NCBI GenBank assembly: GCA_947258805.1
Contig: CAMYJV010000034.1
Location: forward strand, 1 to 27,140
Length of the DNA stretch: 27,140 bases
Reading direction: 5' to 3'
Source of the DNA: an uncultured Gammaproteobacteria bacterium
GTDB lineage: Bacteria; Pseudomonadota; Gammaproteobacteria; GCA-2729495
Part shown: positions 1 to 9,094 of the stretch, piece by piece
Layout: each line of letters opens with the position of its first letter
How positions within the stretch are numbered: the first letter of the stretch is position 1
Position numbers and translations under genes: made by a program
The notes under the pieces: model-generated
What the model saw: the letters and a program-made list of their open reading frames with translations, nothing else
The model's database searches: none
What the model was told of the DNA's origin: nothing

Positions 1-1
1 A

Positions 2-67
2 CACACCAGCCGGGAGTACCTGGACTATCTGGATGATATTGTCTCGGCCAAGCAGAATAGCGCCTGA
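2..67 (+). CDS. C-terminal tail of an unidentified protein (partial)
   Basis: Reading from base 2, the frame is open to a TGA at 65-67 and encodes about 21 residues ending DIVSAKQNSA. The start lies outside the window, so no family can be assigned. Its stop is 47 bases before the next plus-strand gene, a methyltransferase, which fits one operon. The residues are charged and look like an ordinary globular C-terminus, but so short a piece could also be a chance open frame. Confidence 0.45.
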   Translation, partial: HTSREYLDYLDDIVSAKQNSA

Positions 68-114
68 GCTGAAAAGGCGACCTGTACCGGGCCGCTTGCC
101 CCAAGAGATCCACC

Positions 115-870
115 GTGAAAAATTTTGAGCTGCTCGAATGGACCCCCGAAATGGTGAAAACCTTTTGGGACTACGAGTCGCGGGTCCCCGAGCAATTTTT
201 CGCCTTTCGATTCGGTAGAGAGATTATCGAGCAGCTGCTGCCCTTCCTGCCGCAGCAGGGCAGGATCCTCGACTACGGTTGTGGCCCGGGCAACCTGATC
301 GAAAGGCTCCTGGAGACACGACCCGAGGTGGCCGGCCTCGATTTTTCGCCGGCCACCATAGAGGGTGTCACCCGGCGCTTCCGGGGCCGGGACAACTTCA
401 TCGGTGCTTTCGAGCCCAACGAGCTCGACGACAAAGCAGGCACATTTGATGCTGTTGTGATTATCGAAGTCATCGAGCATCTCTACGACGAGCAGCTGAA
501 TGAGCTCCTGGCTAACGTGAAGAAATTGCTGCGGCCAGGTGGCACCGTCGTATTCACCACGCCGAATGAAGAGGTGCTGGAGGATAGTTACATTCTGTGC
601 CCGGTTTCCGGCAAGCTTTTCCATCGCTGGCAGCACGTGCGCAGTTGGTCAGCGGATTCCCTGTCGGCCTACCTGACCGACAAAGGGTTCCAGGTGCAGA
701 CAAGTCTGACCACCGACTTTGCATTGACTTTCAACACCAGCCACCGGAGGCATCCGCTGCGAGAGAAGTTGACCACCTTGAAGAAGTCACTGAAGTACAA
801 GCTGAAGCCGAACATGAAACGGCCACACCTGGTGGTAGCTGCCGGGACGGCGACAGAGATTGGCCATTAG
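115..870 (+). CDS. class I SAM-dependent methyltransferase
   Basis: A 251-residue protein starting at GTG 115. It carries the class I (Rossmann) methyltransferase signature: motif I ILDYGCGPG at residues 51-59, the acidic strand-2 end GLDFS at about 74-78, a motif II-like segment DAVVIIEVIEHL at 112-123, and LLRPGGTVVFTTP at 138-150 as motif III. It resembles the Methyltransf_11/23 type often found in glycan or lipid modification loci; the acceptor substrate cannot be read from sequence. The C-terminal tail (about 215-235) is rich in Lys and Arg. The GTG is chosen because the MKNFELLEW start precedes the fold by a normal distance and a weak purine-rich stretch (AAGAGA) lies upstream. It converges on the SGNH gene, with 91 bases between the stops and no clear terminator. 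Confidence 0.85.
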   Translation: MKNFELLEWTPEMVKTFWDYESRVPEQFFAFRFGREIIEQLLPFLPQQGRILDYGCGPGNLIERLLETRPEVAGLDFSPATIEGVTRRFRGRDNFIGAFEPNELDDKAGTFDAVVIIEVIEHLYDEQLNELLANVKKLLRPGGTVVFTTPNEEVLEDSYILCPVSGKLFHRWQHVRSWSADSLSAYLTDKGFQVQTSLTTDFALTFNTSHRRHPLREKLTTLKKSLKYKLKPNMKRPHLVVAAGTATEIGH

Positions 871-961
871 CAGGGCAACGCCAGGCGATTGACCCCCGGC
901 CCGTTGCCAGGTGCATGCAAGCCGTGGCCTGCCTCGATTAGTGACAGGTACCGTTACCCTC

Positions 962-2233
962 TCAGTCCGATGCGGAGCGCGTTTCCAGTGCGGCGTATCG
1001 CGCCGTAATTCGCTGCAGTTCTGAGTCCGGAGGCAGTTCCGGTGACCCGCTGATATCTGGCATCCAGCCATAGTCGAAAGCGGCGTAGTAGGCGTGCAAC
1101 ACCTGCTCAATGTCGCCGGCGCTTAGCGCTGGCAGTGCCAGCTGCGCGGTGAGCTCGCGGTAGAAAATCGATGCAGCGAGGCTGTTGGCCGCTTCGGCCC
1201 AGTGCGCGTCGTTGTCGAAATGCCAGTCGTCGTAGCTGTAGTTGGGGATGCTGGTGTCAAACAGTTCGAACAGGTCGATAACAGGAATGCCCGCCGGAAT
1301 GAGATCCTTGATCGCATTCCCGTTGCCCGTTGGCAGCAGAACGACGGAAAATTCTGCGCCGTTCGCGCGCGCCAGTTCCTGCCAATCTCTCAGGATCGCC
1401 TGAAATATGATCAGGCTACGCGTAACGTCGGGGTTTTCTTTCCCCTCGAGCATGCTGGCTTCAACCGACCTGGCCCGGTCGGACCGCATGCGCTGGCGCA
1501 CATACTTGTCCGCGTGCTTTTCCTGGAGCACCCGCGCATCGAAGCCCTGCCAGGAGTTTTTGCGCGGGAAGAGCCGGTTGTAGCCATCCTGCAGCAGGTA
1601 AGTCAGATGGAGGCGCGAAACCAGCTTGATCCACCATGGCGTGGCAAGGGCCGGGTTGCGTTGCAGTTCGCCAGCATCGTCCAGAAAGAACAGGTCGTTC
1701 TCGTAGATGTTGCGTACGTCATTAATGCAGAACACGTAGAACACGTGATCGAGCGTGGCGTTCAGCTCCGAGTACCGGTAGGCCAGAAATGATTGATCCG
1801 TGCCGTAGCCGCTCTGGCCGAAATTCAGAACGTTGAAGCGCCGGCCGCTCTGATTCAGCAGGTAGTCGAGCGGTTCGGTAAACGAATACGGTCCCGGCAT
1901 GCCCAGATTTTCCATGTAGGAGTCGCCGAAGAAGCCCACGTTTACGGTTTCTGCAAGTTCACCGGCCGAGAAATCGCGATGCTGGCGCATGCCGTGATTG
2001 TTGTAGATGACCAGGTGCGGCCGGCCATTGTCGGGATGGTGCACCGTGTGGCGCGCGTTGGCAGGGCGCGTGGTAATGCGCAGGCTGTCCGGCTGAAACT
2101 GGGCCTCTGCTGCGAACTCGTACTTCGGGTACACGACCCGCAGCGCGATTTCTGCAACGACAAGGGTTATCCCGACAGACAGGCATGTCATCAGGAGGTT
2201 CTGAACCCACGTTGTCAGCTTGCTCGAGGCCAT
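962..2233 (-). CDS. membrane-anchored SGNH/GDSL-type hydrolase
   Basis: A 423-residue protein on the minus strand. The frame is open further upstream to 2341, but that extension (MRCKASGWY...) overlaps the divergent glycosyltransferase and is not credible, so ATG 2233 (MASSKLTTW) is chosen. A hydrophobic segment at residues 12-30 is a signal anchor, so the rest should be periplasmic. SGNH blocks are visible: GDS at 103-105 (nucleophile Ser105), NFGQSG at 137-142, Asn171 in CINDVRN, and D342-x-H344 in NDAHWAEAAN. The family includes esterases and polysaccharide O-acetyl transferases or esterases (AlgX/AlgJ-like). With a glycosyltransferase next door, a role in acyl modification of a surface glycan is a reasonable inference. 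Confidence 0.78.
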   Translation of the reverse strand: MASSKLTTWVQNLLMTCLSVGITLVVAEIALRVVYPKYEFAAEAQFQPDSLRITTRPANARHTVHHPDNGRPHLVIYNNHGMRQHRDFSAGELAETVNVGFFGDSYMENLGMPGPYSFTEPLDYLLNQSGRRFNVLNFGQSGYGTDQSFLAYRYSELNATLDHVFYVFCINDVRNIYENDLFFLDDAGELQRNPALATPWWIKLVSRLHLTYLLQDGYNRLFPRKNSWQGFDARVLQEKHADKYVRQRMRSDRARSVEASMLEGKENPDVTRSLIIFQAILRDWQELARANGAEFSVVLLPTGNGNAIKDLIPAGIPVIDLFELFDTSIPNYSYDDWHFDNDAHWAEAANSLAASIFYRELTAQLALPALSAGDIEQVLHAYYAAFDYGWMPDISGSPELPPDSELQRITARYAALETRSASD

Positions 2234-2283
2234 GTTTGTCTGCCGCTGCGGCCGGCTGATGAAGCCGCCTGTGCCACCATGGT

Positions 2284-2299
2284 CGCAAGTATACTTGCG
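2284..2299. promoter_or_regulatory. perfect 16-bp palindrome between divergent genes
   Basis: CGCAAGTATACTTGCG is a perfect 16-base inverted repeat with no spacer. It lies in the 68-base gap between the divergent SGNH gene (start 2233) and the glycosyltransferase (ATG 2302). Its core holds TATACT on both strands (2291-2296 on plus, 2292-2287 on minus), a near-consensus -10 hexamer in each direction. It could be a dimeric repressor operator, a pair of back-to-back -10 elements, or both. On the plus strand the -10 would be only 5 bases from the ATG, which predicts a leaderless mRNA or an alternative start. No good -35 was found on either side. Confidence 0.5.
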
Positions 2300-2301
2300 C
2301 G

Positions 2302-3591
2302 ATGAATTCCCCCGGTACCAGCCCGAAGCTTTGCATCGCAACGCCGCTGTTCTTCCCGACCTACGGCGGCGCCCAGCTGCGCTACCTGCGTTATCTGCCG
2401 GGCCTGCGTGAGCAAGGTCTCGACGTCAGCGTCTTCACGGGTACCGCGACACCGGTGGACTACACCCCCGACGACGTGTTTGCCAGCTGGAGTCACTATG
2501 CGCAGGGCACCATGTTGCCGGTGGAGATGATCAACGGCACCCCGGTGCACAGGGTTCGGCTGCCGGAACAGAGCGGGGGGCGTCGCCGCCTGATGTTCAA
2601 TCGGCAGCTGCTCAAATTCTGTCGAAACCCCCAGCGCCGGCCCGACGTGCTGCAGCTGCTGGGGACGATCCGAATTGGCAGCGTTCCCTATATCAGGCGC
2701 CTGCGGCGCCTGGGCATCCGGGTGCTGTACTCGGTTACCACGGCTTCGAAGGTCATGCGCAAAAAGTCGGGCTTCGACTCACGGCTGTTCCGTTTCCGGC
2801 TGATCTACAATTCTACTGACGGCATCGTGTGCAACACCGAGCCGTTGCGTCAGGCCTTGCTCGACATGGGCGTCACCCGGCGCATCGACGTGATTCCGAA
2901 CGGTGTAGACCTCGCCCGGTTCCGGCCCGCGGAGGGCGACAGTGAGGTCCAGGCCCTGCGACATCGCTTCGGTGTCAAGCCGGGCGAGCTGGTCATTATC
3001 GCGGTGGGCGGCATCATGGCCCGCAAGGGCAATGACATTCTCGTGCAGGCCTTCAGCCGGCTGCACGAGCGGCGCGGCAATACGCACCTGCTGTTTGTCG
3101 GCCCGCGCCAGCCTGGGCTCGAAGCGCACCATCTCGAGTTCCAGCGCAAACTGGATGGCCTGGTGGCGGCCTCGGGCGCGCCCGACCGAATTCACTTTGT
3201 CGACCTGACGGACGACGTGGCCGACTATATCCGCGCCGCCGACATCTTCGTGCTTGCGTCGACCCGCGAAGGCCTGCCCAATTCAGCCATCGAGGCCATG
3301 GCCTGCCGCAAGCCGGTGGTGATCACGCCCTTCATCGGCCTGTCCGACGACCTCGGCCAGGCCGGTCGCGAGTACCTGCTGACCGAACGCAACCCGGAAG
3401 CTCTTGCCCATACCTTTGAGCAGCTGGTAGATGATGCGAAGCTGCGGCACGAACTCGCCGGCTGCGGCCGGCAATGGATCGAGACCAACATGAGCCTCGA
3501 GAAAACCATCGCCACCTATGCGCAGCTCTACAGAGAAATTGCCTCCGGCGGCGGTTCGCATCGCGAGTCCGCTGCCAGGCTGGTGAAATGA
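2302..3591 (+). CDS. GT4-family glycosyltransferase
   Basis: A 429-residue GT-B fold glycosyltransferase of family 4. The N-terminal acceptor domain begins CIATPLFFPTYGGAQ (residues 11-25), with the glycine-rich loop typical of the family. The donor domain shows VIPNGVDLARF (198-207), VGGIMARKGND (235-245) and the EX7E nucleotide-sugar motif with Glu323 and Glu331 (EGLPNSAIEAMA). It probably transfers a sugar from a nucleotide or lipid-linked donor with retention of configuration, at the cytoplasmic face. Donor and acceptor are unknown. No Shine-Dalgarno sequence is evident before ATG 2302. The stop overlaps the start of the hybrid kinase gene (ATGA), so the two are translationally coupled. 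Confidence 0.9.
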   Translation: MNSPGTSPKLCIATPLFFPTYGGAQLRYLRYLPGLREQGLDVSVFTGTATPVDYTPDDVFASWSHYAQGTMLPVEMINGTPVHRVRLPEQSGGRRRLMFNRQLLKFCRNPQRRPDVLQLLGTIRIGSVPYIRRLRRLGIRVLYSVTTASKVMRKKSGFDSRLFRFRLIYNSTDGIVCNTEPLRQALLDMGVTRRIDVIPNGVDLARFRPAEGDSEVQALRHRFGVKPGELVIIAVGGIMARKGNDILVQAFSRLHERRGNTHLLFVGPRQPGLEAHHLEFQRKLDGLVAASGAPDRIHFVDLTDDVADYIRAADIFVLASTREGLPNSAIEAMACRKPVVITPFIGLSDDLGQAGREYLLTERNPEALAHTFEQLVDDAKLRHELAGCGRQWIETNMSLEKTIATYAQLYREIASGGGSHRESAARLVK

Positions 3592-6500
3592 ACGATTCGC
3601 ATCACAACACTGGCGCGGCGAAGACGGCTGACGGCGCCAGGGTTCCGTTCCGGCACAGTCTCGCGGGCCGGATACTGCTGTATGCGGGGTTACCGTCGGC
3701 CGCGATCATGGCCCTGGTGATGACGATTGTGACCACCAGCCTGCTGGGCAATCAGCGTGCGGCGCTGGAGGATTCCCTGCAGTTGCTGGCCACCCAGGTG
3801 GCTGCGGAGATCGAAAGGGGCAACACCCGGGCAACCATGGCCGTGCGCATCATGGCCTTCGCCCAGCAAAACGGGATGTTCGGCGACCGCGCCGAGTCGT
3901 CGGCGTATGCCCGTCGTGTACTCGAGGCCTTCCCTGAGTTTACGGGCGCCTACTTTGGCTATGAACCCAACGCCGACACCGAAGACGCTGTTTTCCGGAA
4001 CAGCTACGAGTCTGCGTCCATCGCATCGGCCCTGGATGAAAGCGGGCGGTTCCTGCCGTATTGGTACCGGGACCAGGCAGACAATACCAAGGTGTTGCTG
4101 GAACCCCTGGTGGATATGGAAACCAGCCTTTATTACCAGGGTGTCAAAGATCTGTACCTGGAGAGCGGGCAGCCCCAGTGGCTGGTCACCGAGCCCTATG
4201 TTTACGAAGGCAAGATGATCGTGGAGCAGGTCTACCCCATCGTGGTAGGCGGCCGCTTTGTGGGCATCGCCGGAGTCGATCGGGCGCTCGACGACATCGG
4301 CAACACTCTTAAGAATATCCGGATGCGCGACGGAGTGGAGCTGTTCCTGATCAGTCGGACCGGCCGGGTGATTGCCGCCAGCGGCGAGACCATCGACGAT
4401 CTGAAGACCCTGGCAATTGCCGACACGCCCTATGCGGAGATCCTCGGCGGGCTCTACGCTGAGAGCGATATAGCCCAACTGACCAGGGCCGCCGATCCGT
4501 TTACCGGCGAGTCCCACTACTTCGCCTCCTCTCCCATACCTACCGGTGACTGGATGCTCGTGGTCTCACGGCCGGAATCGGACCTGGCTGCGCCGCTCCG
4601 CGCGACCCTGACGCCGATCATTGCCGTGTCTGCCTTCGGCATCCTGGCGATACTTGGCATAGCGTTTCTGATTGTCAGGCGGGCCGGCAGGCGCATAGGG
4701 GAGGCCGTGCAGGCGGCCGACCTGATCGCAGCGGGTTCGTCCGCCGGCGGCGTGCTCTGTGACCAGCGCGGCCGCGACGAGGTCAGCTCACTGAACCAGA
4801 GTTTCAATCGCCTGCTGGGTGGCTACCGCGATATGGTCGGCGTGTGCCGCGCCATTGCCGAGGGCGACTATACGCAGAAAGTCGCGCTGCGCTCCGATCA
4901 GGATGAACTTGCCCTCGCCATCAACGAAATGGCCGACAAGCGCGAGGCTGCCGAGCGCGCGCTGACAGAGAGTGAAGAACGCACCCGGCTGCTGCTGGAG
5001 TCAACGACGGAAGGCTTCTTTGGGGTAGGCACCGATGGCCTGATCACGTTCATCAACGGCGCCGCGGCGCAGACCCTGGGATACGAGCGCGCCGAGCTGC
5101 TTGGCCAGTCGGCACACGAGCTCATTCATTACGCGCACCCCAACGGTGCTCCCTATCCCGCGGAAGACTGCCCCATGTTCCGGTCCTACACCTCGGGCCA
5201 GCGGTGCCGGATTGCCGATGAAGTGTTGTGGCGAAAGGACGGTTCTGCCGTCGACGTGGAGTATTCGAGCGTTCCGATTCGGGAGGGCGACGAGATTCTT
5301 GGCGCCGTCGTGGTGTTTCGGGACATCAGTGAACAGGCGGAGCTGAACCGCAACCTGGTCGCCTTGCTCGAGAACGCCACCGAGTACATCTACGTGATGG
5401 ACCGCGAGCGCCGTTTCGTGGCAGCCAGCCAACGGGTTGCAGTGGCAGCCGGCAAGAGTTCCTGGCAAGAGCTCATTGGCAAGACGTGGCATGACCTGAT
5501 GGGCGACGAGTTTGGCGATATGGCCGAAGAGGGTGCACTACCCGTGATTCGTGATGGTGCGGTGATTACCGGCCTGATCGAGGAGGCCCCCCCGGGCCCC
5601 GAAGGCGAGGAGCGTTTCGTGCGCTCCAACATGGCGCCCGTGCGCGACCGTCAGGGGCAAATCGTGGGCATGGTTGGCATCAGTGCCGACATTACGGAAG
5701 AAAAGCGGCTGGCCGACGAACTGGCTGCCGCGCGCGACGACGCGGAGTGCGCGAATCGGGCCAAGTCGTCTTTCCTCGCCAATATGAGCCACGAGTTGCG
5801 CACGCCGATGAACGCCATCATCGGTTACAGCGAAATGCTGATCGAGGAGATTGAAGAAGAGGACGGTGAAGACTACGTCGACGATCTCAGGAAGATCAGT
5901 GCCGCAGGCAAGCACCTGCTGGCCCTGATCAACGATATTCTCGATCTGTCGAAAATTGAGTCGGGGCGCATGGACCTGTACCTGGAGCGCTTCGAGCTCA
6001 AGACGATGCTGGATGAGGCCGCCACCACCGTCGCACCCTTGATGGCGAAAAACAATCTACGCTTCGATACCGACTACCCGGACGATCTGGGCGTCGTGCG
6101 GGTGGATCTCACCAAGCTTCGCCAGGCCTTGTTCAACCTGTTGTCGAATGCTGCCAAGTTCACCCATGACGGGGTAGTCACTTTGCGGGTCCGACGCTAT
6201 AGCGCTGACGGCCAGGAGCGCATAAAAATTTCGGTCATCGATGACGGTATCGGTATTTCGGAGGACAAGATTGCCGGCCTGTTTGACGAGTTCACGCAGG
6301 CTGATGTCTCCACCACGCGCAAGTACGGCGGCACTGGTCTTGGGTTGTCCATCAGCCGGCGTTTTTGCCGAATGATGGGCGGCGACATCTCTGTTGCAAG
6401 CGAGGTTGGCAAGGGCTCGGTCTTTGCCATCGACATTCCGGCCACAGTCGACGCACTGGAGGCAGGGCGTATTGCTGTGGCAGAGGAGCAGCCGGAGACA

Positions 6501-7259
6501 CAGCCGGCCGTGGAGGTTCGCGATGCGGTGAGCACCGATGGCAGCCTGGTGCTGGTTATAGAAGACGACGCCGATGCCCGTCGGCTGCTGGGCCGGACCT
6601 TGGAAAAAGAAGGTTACCGGGTCGCGATGGCACCGGATGGTGATACGGGGCTCGGGCTGGCGCGAACGCTGTCGCCCGATGTCATCACGCTCGACGTGAT
6701 GATGCCGGGAACCGACGGCTGGGCGGTATTACGCACCCTGAAGGCCGACGAGGCACTGCGCCATATCCCGGTTGTGATGGTCACCATCGTGACCGACAAG
6801 GGCATGGGCTACGCCCTGGGAGCCGATGATTACCTGACCAAGCCGGTGGACCGGGAACTGCTGCTGCAGGTTCTGAAAAAGTATGCGGGCACCGGTGCCG
6901 GCCGCGTGCTCATTGTCGAAGATGACGCCGATGCCAGGGACTTGCTGCACCGTCTTCTGGAACATGCAGGTATGGCTGTCATCGAAGCCTGCAATGGCCA
7001 GGAGGGCCTGGAGCGCGTCGCCGATTCTGCCCCGGACCTGATCATGCTCGACTTGATGATGCCGGTGATGGACGGTTTCGAGTTTCTGACTCGCTTGCGC
7101 AGTGCCGGCAAGAACACCGAATTGCCGGTGATCGTGCTGACTGCAAAAACTTTGACCGACCGAGAACGGCAATTCCTGGAGGGCAGAGCCAGCCAGGTGC
7201 TCGCAAAGACGGCTCACTGGGCAGATACGGTGCTCGCTGAAATCCAGGAGCTTCTCTGA
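3588..7259 (+). CDS. hybrid sensor histidine kinase: dCache-HAMP-PAS-PAS-HisKA-HATPase-REC-REC
   Basis: A 1223-residue inner-membrane kinase. Transmembrane segments at about residues 28-52 and 341-367 flank a roughly 290-residue extracytoplasmic domain of dCache type, containing RFLPYWYRD and PYVYEGKMIVEQVYP. A HAMP-like linker follows, then PAS 1 (about 460-586, with HPNGAPYP and CP), PAS 2 (about 587-711), the HisKA H-box NMSHELRTPMN with phospho-acceptor His735, and HATPase motifs NLLSNAAKF, DDGIGIS and GGTGLGLSI. Two receivers close the protein, with phospho-aspartates Asp1036 and Asp1155. Receiver 1 has the usual Lys-Pro (TKPVD); receiver 2 has AKTAHW instead. The frame is open back to 3474, but ATG 3588 is chosen because it overlaps the glycosyltransferase stop in the coupled ATGA pattern and directly precedes the first membrane segment. 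No output domain is present, so the signal must pass to a separate partner. Confidence 0.93.
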   Translation: MNDSHHNTGAAKTADGARVPFRHSLAGRILLYAGLPSAAIMALVMTIVTTSLLGNQRAALEDSLQLLATQVAAEIERGNTRATMAVRIMAFAQQNGMFGDRAESSAYARRVLEAFPEFTGAYFGYEPNADTEDAVFRNSYESASIASALDESGRFLPYWYRDQADNTKVLLEPLVDMETSLYYQGVKDLYLESGQPQWLVTEPYVYEGKMIVEQVYPIVVGGRFVGIAGVDRALDDIGNTLKNIRMRDGVELFLISRTGRVIAASGETIDDLKTLAIADTPYAEILGGLYAESDIAQLTRAADPFTGESHYFASSPIPTGDWMLVVSRPESDLAAPLRATLTPIIAVSAFGILAILGIAFLIVRRAGRRIGEAVQAADLIAAGSSAGGVLCDQRGRDEVSSLNQSFNRLLGGYRDMVGVCRAIAEGDYTQKVALRSDQDELALAINEMADKREAAERALTESEERTRLLLESTTEGFFGVGTDGLITFINGAAAQTLGYERAELLGQSAHELIHYAHPNGAPYPAEDCPMFRSYTSGQRCRIADEVLWRKDGSAVDVEYSSVPIREGDEILGAVVVFRDISEQAELNRNLVALLENATEYIYVMDRERRFVAASQRVAVAAGKSSWQELIGKTWHDLMGDEFGDMAEEGALPVIRDGAVITGLIEEAPPGPEGEERFVRSNMAPVRDRQGQIVGMVGISADITEEKRLADELAAARDDAECANRAKSSFLANMSHELRTPMNAIIGYSEMLIEEIEEEDGEDYVDDLRKISAAGKHLLALINDILDLSKIESGRMDLYLERFELKTMLDEAATTVAPLMAKNNLRFDTDYPDDLGVVRVDLTKLRQALFNLLSNAAKFTHDGVVTLRVRRYSADGQERIKISVIDDGIGISEDKIAGLFDEFTQADVSTTRKYGGTGLGLSISRRFCRMMGGDISVASEVGKGSVFAIDIPATVDALEAGRIAVAEEQPETQPAVEVRDAVSTDGSLVLVIEDDADARRLLGRTLEKEGYRVAMAPDGDTGLGLARTLSPDVITLDVMMPGTDGWAVLRTLKADEALRHIPVVMVTIVTDKGMGYALGADDYLTKPVDRELLLQVLKKYAGTGAGRVLIVEDDADARDLLHRLLEHAGMAVIEACNGQEGLERVADSAPDLIMLDLMMPVMDGFEFLTRLRSAGKNTELPVIVLTAKTLTDRERQFLEGRASQVLAKTAHWADTVLAEIQELL

Positions 7260-7317
7260 GTGTTAAACAATTGAGCCGACGGGGCTCGCGGCGTGTTTCC
7301 CGTCATTGCCGGCAAGT

Positions 7318-7344
7318 GCGTGGCGTCGTCGGCTAAAGCCACGC
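7318..7344. terminator. candidate terminator hairpin between convergent genes
   Basis: GCGTGGC (7318-7324) and GCCACGC (7338-7344) form a perfect 7-bp stem with a 13-base loop in the 114-base gap between the hybrid kinase stop and the convergent Na/Pi symporter stop. A second, shorter hairpin, GAGCC (7273-7277) with GGCTC (7283-7287), is followed on the minus strand by AATTGTTTA. Neither has a strong U-tract, so intrinsic termination is possible but unproven. Confidence 0.35.
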
Positions 7345-7373
7345 GGAAAATCTTCAGTCATCGGTCCGTCGAC

Positions 7374-9089
7374 TCAGGCGGCTTCTGCAGCCGGCGCCGG
7401 CGTTTCACGATTGCCGACGACTTCTGACTCCGCCACGATCTTGGCCACGCGTTTAGCGAAATAATAGATTCGCTTGAAGTGCTCTATCAGCTGGCTCTCA
7501 GCGCGGTAGGCAGATGTTCGGTGCGGTTCCTCGGCGACCAGCCGCTGGACCAGTCGCTCACTCACCCGGTCTGCAAGTTCGTTGACATCTCTTTTTGCCT
7601 CAATCACCTTCAACGCCAGCTGCCGGTCGCCCTTATCAACGGCCTCGGTCGTGGTCTCAAGGGCCCAGATCACCTGCTTCGCCAGATTATTCAAGACCTG
7701 CTGGGTCTCACGGCTAACCCGCACGTTGTGCGTGAGGCGTTCCCTGCCGACATGGACCAGATCAGTTTCTACCACGTCGCCAATGCTTTCATACAGGGTC
7801 GAGATCGTGAGTAGTTCGTTTAGCATCTCTGCTTCTCCTGGCGTCAGCTCCCCCCGCGACACCTGCCCGAGATACTTGAGGATTGCAGCCTGAAGAATAT
7901 CCACGTCGTTGTCCCGATTGTGAAGGCGGTCAAGATCCGCATACGAGCCGGATAGCACTGCCGGGCTGGCGTCTCGAACCATCGGCAGTACGTGGCCGGC
8001 CAGCCTGACGACCTCCATGCGCGCTGCGTCCAGCGCCAGCGCGGGCGTCTCGATCAGGGCTGCATTGAGAAAGCGAGGTTCAATAACGCCGGGGCCGGCC
8101 GGTGGCTTTGCGGGTACGACTTTGCTTGCAAACCAGGCGAATGTACCGGTGAACCAGATGAAGACCAAGGTATTCCCGACGTTAAAAATTGTGTGCGCGT
8201 TGGCAATTTGCCGGGGCATATCCGCCGCAGTCTTCTGGGTCCCCGAGAGCTCCTGTGAGGAAGGCGACAGCCACCGGGCCAGCTCCGCCAGTTCGTCGAT
8301 GAATCCGAACCAGAGCAGCACGCCGGCGACATTGAATGTCAGGTGGATCACGGCCGGGCGTAACGCCTCACGCTGCTTGCCGATTGTGGCCAGCAGGGCC
8401 GTGATACAGGTGCCGATATTGGCGCCCAGCACCAGTGAGATACCCTGCTCCAGGGAAATCAGGCCCTGGCTGCCGAGCACGATAATCACGCCTATCGTCG
8501 CGGACGAACTCTGAATAAGCGCCGTGAAGCCGGCGCTCAGCAAAATCGTCAGGACGCGATTGTCCATCTGCGCCAGCAGGTCGATGAAGGGCTGATAGGT
8601 GCGCAGCGGCCGGGTCGCATCGCCCATCATGTTCATGCCGTAGAACACCAGGCCCAGGCCCAGGATCATTGTCCCGTAACGCTTCACGCGCTCGTTCTCG
8701 AAAAGAAACTGCATGACGAAGCCAGTGATCACGGCTATCAGCGCGTACTTTGTAATCTTGAAGGCGATGATCTGCGCGGTCACCGTGGTGCCAATCTCGG
8801 CTCCCATGATCACGCCAATGGATTGCTGTACGGACATCAGGCCCGCCGACACGAAACCGATGACAAGAACCGTGGTTACGGACGATGACTGGATTACGGC
8901 CGTAGTGAAGCCGCCGGCGGCAACCGCTTTGAAGCGATTGGTCGTGACCTGGGCAAGCAGGTCGCGCATGCGTGCGCCGGCTGTTGCCTTGAGCATGTCG
9001 GTGAGCTGGTCCAGGCCGAACAGGAATATCGCCAGGCCTCCCAGGAGGTTGACGACAATCGTCCAGACATCAATCGCGTTACTATCCAC
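7374..9089 (-). CDS. Na+/phosphate symporter family protein with PhoU-like C-terminal domain
   Basis: A 571-residue inner-membrane protein. The N-terminal 350 residues contain two inverted Na_Pi_cotrans repeats, each with the family's QSSS signature: Gln67-Ser70 (AVIQSSSVTTV) and Gln193-Ser196 (LIQSSSATIGV). Each is followed by a glycine-rich stretch (GAEIGTTVTA, GANIGTCITA). About 200 soluble residues follow with helical PhoU-like character (residues about 365-560), as in bacterial NptA/YjbB-type proteins. Expected role: Na+-coupled phosphate movement controlled by the PhoU-like tail; in E. coli YjbB this domain layout is linked to phosphate export. The start is GTG, supported by a good ribosome binding site at 9095-9100. 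The SGNH gene upstream on the same strand ends 62 bases before it. Confidence 0.93.
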   Translation of the reverse strand: MDSNAIDVWTIVVNLLGGLAIFLFGLDQLTDMLKATAGARMRDLLAQVTTNRFKAVAAGGFTTAVIQSSSVTTVLVIGFVSAGLMSVQQSIGVIMGAEIGTTVTAQIIAFKITKYALIAVITGFVMQFLFENERVKRYGTMILGLGLVFYGMNMMGDATRPLRTYQPFIDLLAQMDNRVLTILLSAGFTALIQSSSATIGVIIVLGSQGLISLEQGISLVLGANIGTCITALLATIGKQREALRPAVIHLTFNVAGVLLWFGFIDELAELARWLSPSSQELSGTQKTAADMPRQIANAHTIFNVGNTLVFIWFTGTFAWFASKVVPAKPPAGPGVIEPRFLNAALIETPALALDAARMEVVRLAGHVLPMVRDASPAVLSGSYADLDRLHNRDNDVDILQAAILKYLGQVSRGELTPGEAEMLNELLTISTLYESIGDVVETDLVHVGRERLTHNVRVSRETQQVLNNLAKQVIWALETTTEAVDKGDRQLALKVIEAKRDVNELADRVSERLVQRLVAEEPHRTSAYRAESQLIEHFKRIYYFAKRVAKIVAESEVVGNRETPAPAAEAA

Positions 9090-9094
9090 TGCTA

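Noticed and set aside
871..961. Terminator between the methyltransferase and SGNH genes
   Set aside because: Only short imperfect palindromes (around GGTACCGTTACC) and no U-tract; not enough to call.
2234..2341. Longer N-terminus for the SGNH hydrolase (start at 2341)
   Set aside because: The added 36 residues are unlike a signal anchor and would overlap the divergent glycosyltransferase and the palindrome.
3474..3587. Longer N-terminus for the hybrid kinase (start at 3474)
   Set aside because: The extra residues are a shadow of the glycosyltransferase 3' end; ATG 3588 gives a coupled ATGA junction.
3690..4517. 275-codon minus-strand ORF inside the hybrid kinase gene
   Set aside because: Shadow of the dCache sensor region; no domain and no start context.
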